This document shows, in pieces, positions 1 to 12,700 of a stretch of DNA of 63,900 bases. The DNA comes from Methanobacterium sp. PtaB.Bin024. Lineage in GTDB: Archaea > Methanobacteriota > Methanobacteria > Methanobacteriales > Methanobacteriaceae. A program made the translations under genes and the position numbers. The notes beneath the pieces are model-generated. The model had not been told where the DNA came from. It did not search any database and saw only the letters and a program-made list of their open reading frames with translations. The stretch is from NCBI GenBank assembly GCA_002067065.1, contig MVPY01000079.1, positions 1 to 63,900 of the forward strand, given 5' to 3'. Every line of letters starts with the position of its first letter. The first letter of the stretch is position 1.

Positions 1-777
1 CCCCTGACTTGTTATCTGAGTTTTGTAACTGCTCACAAAAAGAGGATCTTCTAACTTCTCCACTGCCCTATTGTTGTTTTCCCTCTGAACCAAATAATCT
101 ACAATTGCTTGAGTACTTTCAGGAGAATTGAATGTAATGTAAGGCATACCTGTCTTAAATCTATGAATTTTCCATGTCCCAATAACATCATCGATTTTTC
201 TAAGTTCAAAGGCAATTTTTGGGATGTTTAATTTATCTTCATCTGACAACTGCAAATATTCTTCCACAGAATTGATAAAATCCCCATATTTAAGATGTCT
301 AATCTCACCGGAACCCATCCCACTCGATAACATTAAAAGTAGAATGGCCTTATCACGTATATTGCATACCTTGACAGCCTCTCGGATGTGATCAAGAGTA
401 GGAATGTCCTCCATACTCCAATTTTCACTACTATTTAGGGCAATTTTCAGTTTAGGGAGCTGAATATCGTAGTGACGATAAAAAGCTTTTACAGTATCAA
501 AATAGCCGTTGATGGTACTTGGAAGCATGCCCTCCTCTTCCAGTTTCTCTCGAAATTCATAGAAATAATCATTTATCTTACGATTCCGAAGCTTTATACC
601 ATTTTCTTCCTCAGTTTCAGCTTCCTCGATAAGTTGAGTTGGATTTTTACCTGTGAAATTGACGTAAACTCTGATTCTAGTAATGTATTGTGATTTTGTA
701 CTAGGTCTTCGGCTCCTGGATCGAATGAAATCCTTAAAGCACCGATCATTTTTTATGTCTTCTAACCCAAAAAGCAT
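1..777 (-). CDS. Tyrosine recombinase (integrase), C-terminus cut by window edge
   Basis: The minus-strand frame is open from an ATG at 777 to the edge (259 codons seen). The start has an AGGTG ribosome site seven bases upstream. Residues about 10-110 look like the SAM-like core-binding domain. Residues 125-259 look like the tyrosine recombinase catalytic domain, with a hydrophobic helix, the box I region (SSGMGSGEIRHLKYGDF, 151-167) and a beta-hairpin lysine (RFKTG, 206-210). The HxxR and tyrosine motifs lie beyond the edge. The box I position that is normally the first catalytic Arg (TGLR) is Gly154; Arg160 follows six residues later. Such enzymes integrate or excise mobile elements, so an integrated element may lie to the left. 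An inactive or host XerA-like recombinase cannot be excluded. Confidence 0.82.
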   Translation of the reverse strand, partial: MLFGLEDIKNDRCFKDFIRSRSRRPSTKSQYITRIRVYVNFTGKNPTQLIEEAETEEENGIKLRNRKINDYFYEFREKLEEEGMLPSTINGYFDTVKAFYRHYDIQLPKLKIALNSSENWSMEDIPTLDHIREAVKVCNIRDKAILLLMLSSGMGSGEIRHLKYGDFINSVEEYLQLSDEDKLNIPKIAFELRKIDDVIGTWKIHRFKTGMPYITFNSPESTQAIVDYLVQRENNNRAVEKLEDPLFVSSYKTQITSQG

Positions 778-912
778 AAGGATACACCTGTTGAGTTATG
801 ATATGATCAATATCTGCTTAAAACTATGCATATTTGCTAAAAATCATAACTCATAAAGATAGTTTTAACCTACTCATTATAATAGGTTTTTTATAACTTT
901 GAGGGATTTTAT

Positions 913-2118
913 ATGAGAAATATAATTGTGGAAAAGCTTATCCAGAAGCCCATTGAGGAGCAAGAGATAGAAATTGTGGAAAGGAAAGGTATAGGGCACC
1001 CGGACAGTATCAGTGATGGAATAGCAGAATCAGTCAGCCGTGGCCTGTGCAATGCTTACCTTGATAATTTCGGAGGAGTACTTCACCATAACACTGATGA
1101 AGTACAGATAACAGCTGGAGAATCTAACCCTGTATTCGGAGGAGGAGAAATCATCAAACCCATGGACATCCTCCTAACCGGACGTGGAGTCCCAGAATAT
1201 GAGGGTAAAAAGATCGGTATTGATAGAATAGCCATTACTGCAGCCAAAGAATACCTTAAAGAAGCTCTTATCAATCTGGACATAGAGACTTGCACTGTTG
1301 TGGAGTGCAAAATCGGGCACGGTTCTGGAGACCTGGTGGATGTTTTCGGAAGGGAAGGAATGCCAAAGTCCAATGATACATCCTTCGGAGTTGGTTTCGC
1401 ACCATTTTCTGAAACTGAAAGGATGGTAATGGCCATTGAAGAACTTCTAAACTCCAAATCATTTAAAAAGAAATACCCACAAGTGGGTGAAGACATCAAA
1501 GTCATGGGACTCAGAGACCATGATAAAATCACCTTGACTGTGGCAGTGGCCATGATATCCAAATATGTGGATGGTTGCGAAACTTATCTGGAAACCAAGG
1601 AAGCATTGAAAGAAATTGTTACCAAATTGGCCCTGGAACACACCTCCCGAGATGTTGAAGCCTTCGTCAACACTGCTGATGACCCAACCTGTAATACCGA
1701 AGAAGGTTACTACCTCACAGTAACCGGTACTTCAGCTGAGATGGGAGACGACGGATCTGTAGGACGTGGAAACCGAGCAAACGGACTTATAACCCCCAAC
1801 CGGCCCATGTCCATGGAAGCAACATCTGGTAAAAACCCCATCAACCACGTGGGTAAAATATACAACCTTTTATCAACCCAAATTGCTAATGACATCGTGA
1901 AAGAAGTTGAAGGAGTTAACCAGGCACATCTGATGATTTTAAGTCAGATTGGAGCCCCAATTGATCAGCCTAAAGCTGCAAGTGCCCAGCTCATTTTGGA
2001 TAAAGGTTACCAGATGGACAAAGTAAGAGGCGAAGTTCAGGGAGTCATGGACACCTGGCTGGCTGACATCAACAAGATAACTGAGATGTTAATACAGGGC
2101 AAGCTTAGAACCTTCTAA
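913..2118 (+). CDS. metK: S-adenosylmethionine synthetase, archaeal type
   Basis: Makes S-adenosylmethionine from methionine and ATP; cytosolic. The 401-residue length and the start MRNIIVEKL, followed by VERKGIGHPDSISDGIAE (22-39), are typical of the archaeal MAT family, which is very divergent from bacterial MetK. Further family blocks are the glycine-rich GDDGSVGRGNRANGLI stretch and the conserved PMSMEATSGKNPINHVGKIYN region near the C-terminus. The ATG follows a GAGGG ribosome site by seven bases. The gene stands alone behind the integrase, and a T-rich tract after the stop (about 2127-2180) is a plausible archaeal terminator. Confidence 0.97.
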   Translation: MRNIIVEKLIQKPIEEQEIEIVERKGIGHPDSISDGIAESVSRGLCNAYLDNFGGVLHHNTDEVQITAGESNPVFGGGEIIKPMDILLTGRGVPEYEGKKIGIDRIAITAAKEYLKEALINLDIETCTVVECKIGHGSGDLVDVFGREGMPKSNDTSFGVGFAPFSETERMVMAIEELLNSKSFKKKYPQVGEDIKVMGLRDHDKITLTVAVAMISKYVDGCETYLETKEALKEIVTKLALEHTSRDVEAFVNTADDPTCNTEEGYYLTVTGTSAEMGDDGSVGRGNRANGLITPNRPMSMEATSGKNPINHVGKIYNLLSTQIANDIVKEVEGVNQAHLMILSQIGAPIDQPKAASAQLILDKGYQMDKVRGEVQGVMDTWLADINKITEMLIQGKLRTF

Positions 2119-2245
2119 GCCCCCTTATTTTCGTTTATTTTTCTTAAATATTTTTTAATTGTTATTTTGTTATTCTATTGGCCTTTTCTAATCTTTTTTT
2201 ATGAGTTTTATCACCAAGAGTTATCCTTCCCAGGGTTATACCAAT

Positions 2246-2265
2246 GATATAAAAGGATATAAAAG
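2246..2265 (+). promoter_or_regulatory. Tandem TATA-like boxes upstream of ileS
   Basis: The 10-base unit GATATAAAAG occurs twice back to back. Each copy contains a TATAAAA-like archaeal promoter element. Transcription would start near 2273-2292 and give a leader of roughly 55-75 bases before the ileS start. Whether one or both boxes are used cannot be told from sequence. Confidence 0.45.
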
Positions 2266-2346
2266 GCCGCAAACAAAGTTTGTTATGAACAGATCATCAA
2301 GTTTAGATCATCAAATTAATAATCATATTATCAGAGGAGAATGGAG

Positions 2347-5479
<3,133 letters not shown>

Positions 5480-5496
<17 letters not shown>

Positions 5497-5521
5497 CTCC
5501 TATCTTTAAACAAGTAACTCC
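5480..5521 (+). repeat. Two 21-bp imperfect tandem units across the ileS stop
   Basis: TATCTTTAAATAAATAACTC plus C (5480-5500) is followed directly by a copy with two substitutions (5501-5521). The first unit holds the last codons and stop of ileS. It looks like a small local duplication of the gene end. Confidence 0.75.
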
Positions 5522-5543
5522 ATATTATAGGAGAGTGAACAAG

Positions 5544-7715
<2,172 letters not shown>

Positions 7716-7769
7716 GCATATTAAAAAGGCATGAAGATATAATAAAAAGAAAGATTCGGCCCTGATCAT

Positions 7770-8333
7770 ATGGGAAAAGAACTTTGGAGGCAGCTGATAC
7801 ATGCATCAGGTGTCTTCATCGTTGTTTTAAGCTACTTCATGGCCCCACAAATTCTGATACTTCTGTGCGTGGCCATCCTTGCTTTCGTGGAGATAGTGTT
7901 CCGCCTGGATCACTACTACCATGTGCCCTTTTTTTCCACTATCTTCAGAATTGCCAAACGAAAACACGACGAAAAAGGATTTATCTACTTCTTTATTGGT
8001 ATTATCCTCACTCTTTATTTCTTCCAGTTCAACATCACCATTGCCAATGCTGCCATACTCATACTGCTGTTTGGGGATTCAGCATCCACCCTCATCGGCA
8101 AAAGGTTTGGTAAAACTAAACTGCCTTTCCAGTCCCATAAAACCCTGGAAGGGAGTTTGGCCTTTCTGTTGGTTGGGTTTCTGGTTTCCCTGACTCAACT
8201 GCCTATTATCCCTGCCTTTGTAGGTGCTTTTGCTGGGATGGTTACTGAGGCCTATAGTCCTGTTGATGATAACGTACCCATACCACTGGTGTCTGCTCTG
8301 GTTATCAGTCTAGTAGTGTATTTTATATTCTAA
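7770..8333 (+). CDS. CTP-dependent lipid kinase-like membrane protein (dolichol kinase/VTE5/DGK1 family)
   Basis: A 187-residue integral membrane protein with about six or seven hydrophobic segments. The N-terminal ELWRQLIHASGV, the central GFIYFFIGIILTL, the FGDSASTLIGKRFGKTKLPF loop and the HKTLEGSLAF motif are the hallmark blocks of the SEC59/DGK1/VTE5 family of CTP-dependent kinases acting on polyprenols or lipids. The likely role is phosphorylation of an isoprenoid alcohol for glycan or lipid synthesis; the substrate is inferred only from family. No good ribosome binding site is seen before the ATG. It lies 54 bases after purL on the same strand. Confidence 0.8.
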   Translation: MGKELWRQLIHASGVFIVVLSYFMAPQILILLCVAILAFVEIVFRLDHYYHVPFFSTIFRIAKRKHDEKGFIYFFIGIILTLYFFQFNITIANAAILILLFGDSASTLIGKRFGKTKLPFQSHKTLEGSLAFLLVGFLVSLTQLPIIPAFVGAFAGMVTEAYSPVDDNVPIPLVSALVISLVVYFIF

Positions 8334-8787
8334 AATAACTATTTTAAATTGAAATTTTCGACGCGTCAAAATTATAAATTTTGACAGATTTTAAATATTT
8401 CTTTTAACAAAACGTAATGAGGGTCTTTCTCATCGATATTCAAATGGTATTTCATGTTTATCAGCAATAATACTATTTAAACACTTTTATTTAAATTTCA
8501 CGATGGAAAAACCCTTTAAAATTAATTATATCAAAATAAAATTATATTTTCACCATCAAAACATGATAACCTCTAAAAACAAATAAAATAGGCAATATAA
8601 AAACTTAAAATTTCACAAAAAATCTAGGGGGCTAAATCAGTTTATTATTTGTAATTTCAATCAGTTGATTTTGAGATCATTTAAAAATTAACCAATCAAA
8701 AAGATTAAATAAGAATTTTTAAAATAATTGGTAATAATATGATTTTTACTTATTAAATAATTCGGTAAGATATTTCATGTGGTATTA
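8334..8787. other. AT-rich intergenic region before the TetR gene
   Basis: About 450 bases without a convincing gene. It begins with a hairpin terminator candidate at 8365-8385. The rest is very A/T rich with short homopolymer runs and no open frame of note on either strand. The end must hold the promoter of the TetR-type gene, but no TATA box stands out from the AT-rich background. Confidence 0.6.
8365..8400 (+). terminator. Hairpin plus T-rich tract after lipid kinase gene
   Basis: Perfect 9-base arms GTCAAAATT and AATTTTGAC enclose a three-base loop (8365-8385). T-rich DNA follows. It lies 31 bases after the stop codon. A protein-binding palindrome is the alternative. Confidence 0.5.
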
Positions 8788-9333
8788 ATGAAAAGTGAAA
8801 CTGAACAGAAAATTTTAGACGTTGCTTTAAAGGAGTTTGCAGAGAAAGGATATAAAGGTGCTACTGTTAGAGATATTGCAATAAAATCAGGGTTTAATGA
8901 TAGTACCTTATTTAGAAGATTTAAAAGTAAAAGTGATCTGTTTGAAGCAGTTATTAATCAAGGGCATGAAAAAATGCACAGAGAATTTGATTCAATACTT
9001 CATGACAGACTATATGAAACTCCAAGAGATTTTTTAGAAACCTTCATTAAAGATTATGCTTGGTTAATGGAAGAAAATCTAGAGATTTATGATTTAACCC
9101 TCCATGATAAAAGTGGAAAATTTGAGCATGATATGGCATTATTTTTCAAACAGTTCACTGAATATATAGAAAAAAACCTCCCTGACAGTAAAATAGACCA
9201 TGCAACATTTGTACTTACTATATCCGGGTTCATCTATACCATCACTCTTGAAAAATATTATGGAGGAATTATTGATAATTTTGAATATTTCATAGAAAAG
9301 TTCATAGATAACCTCCTTATGTGTATTGAATAA
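8788..9333 (+). CDS. TetR/AcrR family transcriptional regulator
   Basis: A 181-residue protein with a classic N-terminal TetR helix-turn-helix: KILDVALKEFAEKGYKGATV, then RDIAIKSGFNDSTLFRRF (28-45) and KSKSDLFEAVI. The rest is an all-helical ligand-binding domain (about 50-181) with no recognisable ligand signature. The ATG at 8788 is chosen over an in-frame GTG nine bases earlier because family members begin close to the first helix. Its only same-strand downstream neighbour is the adhesin-like gene, whose promoter region contains a 28-bp palindrome that could be this regulator's operator; that link is inference. Base composition is AT-rich compared with the housekeeping genes. Confidence 0.9.
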   Translation: MKSETEQKILDVALKEFAEKGYKGATVRDIAIKSGFNDSTLFRRFKSKSDLFEAVINQGHEKMHREFDSILHDRLYETPRDFLETFIKDYAWLMEENLEIYDLTLHDKSGKFEHDMALFFKQFTEYIEKNLPDSKIDHATFVLTISGFIYTITLEKYYGGIIDNFEYFIEKFIDNLLMCIE

Positions 9334-9475
9334 ATTAATGCTTATGTCAGAGGGTTTTGTAGAATATTTTCATTATATGGTGTTAGATTTAATGTGAAAA
9401 TCTGGGCAATGTAACTGGTTGTTTTGCTTACTTTTGTGTATTCTGTGGTTGGTTTTTTAAAAGTACTTTTTTTAG

Positions 9476-9640
9476 TTTCATTATAGTAAAGATCCTGATG
9501 GAAACGCGAAAAAAACAATAAGCGAAATGACAGACAAAATCAAAACATCAGGAATATTAGCCCTCATAATCAATGTTTTAGACTATTTAGACCTACAAAC
9601 ATCTGAAAAAGAACTATACACAAAAATAAAGCCCATATGA
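9476..9640 (+). pseudogene. Short open remnant, possible gene tail
   Basis: A 54-codon open stretch begins straight after a stop codon and ends at TGA 9638-9640. It reads as a plausible soluble C-terminus (ISEMTDKIKTSG, then ALIINVLDYLDLQTSEKELY). The only internal ATG is at 9527 and lacks a ribosome site. Position beside a large adhesin gene suggests leftover of a mobile element or disrupted gene. I do not recognise the family, and chance cannot be excluded. Confidence 0.25.
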
Positions 9641-9674
9641 CATAAAACTTAGCAACTAGAGTTATTTTAGTAAA

Positions 9675-9683
9675 CTTTATAAG
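9675..9683 (+). promoter_or_regulatory. TATA box for the adhesin-like gene
   Basis: CTTTATAAG lies about 25 bases before the centre-left part of a 28-bp palindrome. Transcription would begin near 9703-9706, giving a leader of about 55 bases that contains GGAGGTGA and a GTG start. Confidence 0.5.
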
Positions 9684-9700
9684 AGGATTAGCACAATTAT

Positions 9701-9728
9701 ATGCATGACTGCAATTGCAGTGATGCAT
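9701..9728. promoter_or_regulatory. 28-bp near-perfect palindrome at adhesin promoter
   Basis: The arms ATGCATGACTGCA and TGCAGTGATGCAT flank a central AT; 26 of 28 positions are symmetric. It covers the expected transcription start of the adhesin-like gene and ends 30 bases before its GTG. Size and position suit an operator for the upstream TetR regulator, which usually binds such palindromes. A hairpin in the 5' leader is the alternative. Confidence 0.55.
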
Positions 9729-9758
9729 AATAAAAATGTAAAAGGAGGTGAAAACAAA

Positions 9759-12700
9759 GTGATCAACAAACGAATTACACCTCAAAATAAACGTACATTA
9801 CCTTTCATTCTCATCAGCTTAACCTTAATTCTAACACTCTTCATGGGCACTGTTTCAGCGGCGGATTGGACCGTTGGCCCAGGAGGGAGTTATAATTATA
9901 CATCAATTCAACAGGCTATAGACAATGAGTCCACTGTTAGTGGTGACACCATCAGTGTCTATGATGATGGTGGAAATCCTTATGTCTACAATGAAAATGT
10001 GGAGGTTAAAAAGGCTAACCTAACCATAGCAAGCACAGGCCAAGTAACAGTCAACGGATCATCAAAACCCAACAGTGCTGTGTTCACTGTGAACAATGCA
10101 GGTTCTCTATCCAGTATTATTGGATTTGTACTGGCAGGTGCAACCAGTTCTTCTGGAGTGCTCATTAATGGTGCAGATAATGTGGATCTAATAAATCTAA
10201 CCATCAACAACTGCCAGAGAGGTGTGACCATCCAAGGTACCTCCACCAACATAACTGCAGATGGTATTGACATCAATGGAACCACAGGTCAGGGTGTCTA
10301 CCTCGTAGGTAAGTTAACCAACGTAAACATCAATCAAGCAAACATTAGCAACACTGGAGCAAGCAGCATAGAAAAACATGAGACAACCCACCTATACGGC
10401 ATAACCATCAACACCACCACCATCACCAACCCCACAGGCTACGGAATAAACCTACCAGACGGATACTACTACTATGGAGAAGGAAACTACTACCTAACCA
10501 ACGTCATAATAAACAACGTAACCATCACCGAAGCCACAAACGACGGAATACGCATAATAATGGAACGAACCGGAAGCGGAAACCTAACAATAACCAACAC
10601 CACAGTCACCAACAGCAACAACTATGGAATGTACCTCAAAACAAGAGAAACACTCCACCTAGAAAACAACACCATCACAAACAACGGATACAACGGCGGA
10701 GACAACAACTACTACGGAATATACATCAACGGACAAAGCAACACCAACACAACCATCACACCCGACAACAACATCCAAGAAAACCGAAACGGAATCAAAA
10801 TAGAAAACATCGGCCAAACAAACAAAAACATAGAATTCAACGGCAACCTAATCAAAAACAACGCCGGATACATCTTCTACATCAACAATGGACAATACAT
10901 AACCATCAACAACGGAAACTGGAACGATACCACCACACAAAGTGTCACCGGAAACAGAATCTACATAGCAATCTATCTCACCGGAACCAGCACCAACATC
11001 ACCCTAAACAACCTAACCATCAACGGAACCACACAACAAGCCGTCTACCTCGTAGGTAAGTTAACCAACGTAAACATCAATCAAGCAAACATTAGCAACA
11101 CTGGAGCCAGCAGCATAGAAAAACATGAGACAACCCACCTATACGGCATAACCATCAACAACACCACCATCACCAACCCCACAGGCTACGGAATAAACCT
11201 ACCAGACGGATACTACTACTATGGAGAAGGAAACTACTACCTAACCAACGTCATAATAAACAACGTAACCATCACCGAAGCCACAAACGACGGAATACGC
11301 ATAATAATGGAACGAACCGGAAGCGGAAACCTAACAATAACCAACACCACAGTCACCAACAGCAACAACTATGGAATGTACCTCAAAACAAGAGAAACAC
11401 TCCACCTAGAAAACAACACCATCACAAACAACGGATACAACGGCGGAGACAACAACTACTACGGAATATACATCAACGGACAAAGCAACACCAACACAAC
11501 CATCACACCCGACAACAACATCCAAGAAAACCGAAACGGAATCAAAATAGAAAACATCGGCCAAACAAACAAAAACATAGAATTCAACGGCAACCTAATC
11601 AAAAACAACGCCGGATACCCCATCCTGATAAACAACGGACAATACATCACCATCACAGACGCAACCTTCGATGATACAACCACACAAAGTGCCACCGGAA
11701 ACAGAATCCAAGTGGCAGTCCGTATCGAAGGAACCAGCACCAACATCACCCTAAACAACCTAACCATCAACGGAACCACACAACAAGGAATCTACCTCTC
11801 TGGAACCTTAAACAATATCACTATTAACAACACCGAAATAAGCAACACAGGAGCAAGCAGCATACAAAAAACAGATTACCATGACTTACACGGCATAACT
11901 ATTAACAACACACAAATAAACAACTCCAACAGCTATGGAATAAACTTACAAGACTACTATTACTACTATACTGGAACATCTTACATAACTGATGTTTCAA
12001 TAACTAACGTCACAGTTTACAATGCAAACAACGATGGAATACACATAATAATGGATCGGACCAACAGTGGAAACCTAACAATAACCAACACCACCAGCAA
12101 CAACAACACAGGATACGGATTATACGCCACACTACGAGGAAACGTAAACATCCAAAATAACACTTTCAACAACAACGAAAAAAATGGAATCTACGGAATA
12201 TGGATACGAGGATACAACAACCCCACAACCACATTCACAGACAACACCGTTGAAAACAACACCAACGGAATATACATCCAAGACATCAACGGACTCACCA
12301 TAAACGACACCAACAACAACATCCACGACAACGGCGGAACCAACATCAGACTATCAGGCGCAGATAACATTACCATAGAAAACCTCACATTCAACAACAC
12401 TGTAAGAACCTACAACTATGCTGTATACGCTGACAACTGCGACAACCTAACACTACAAAACTTCAACATCAACGGAACCACACAACAATCCATATACATA
12501 GGTGGAACAGCCACCAACACCACCATAAACAACGTAAACATCACCAACAGCACACAACAAGGAATCTACCTCTCTGGAACCTTAAACAATATCACTATTA
12601 ACAACACCGAAATAAGCAACACAGGAGCAAGCAGCATACAAAAAACAGATTACCATGACTTACACGGCATAACCATTAACAACACCACCATCACCAACCC

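Noticed and set aside
472..693. Plus-strand 73-codon frame inside the integrase
   Set aside because: The minus strand encodes an unmistakable tyrosine recombinase here; the plus frame has no ribosome site.
1083..1562. Long antisense frame across metK
   Set aside because: It mirrors the codon pattern of metK and has no ribosome site or sensible protein composition.
7784..8113. Alternative frames within the lipid kinase-like gene
   Set aside because: His/Cys-rich translations without family similarity; the chosen frame has clear membrane helices and family motifs.
9705..9758. ATG 9705 as adhesin start
   Set aside because: It lies inside the 28-bp palindrome at the likely transcription start, and the perfect GGAGGTGA before GTG 9759 gives a proper signal peptide.
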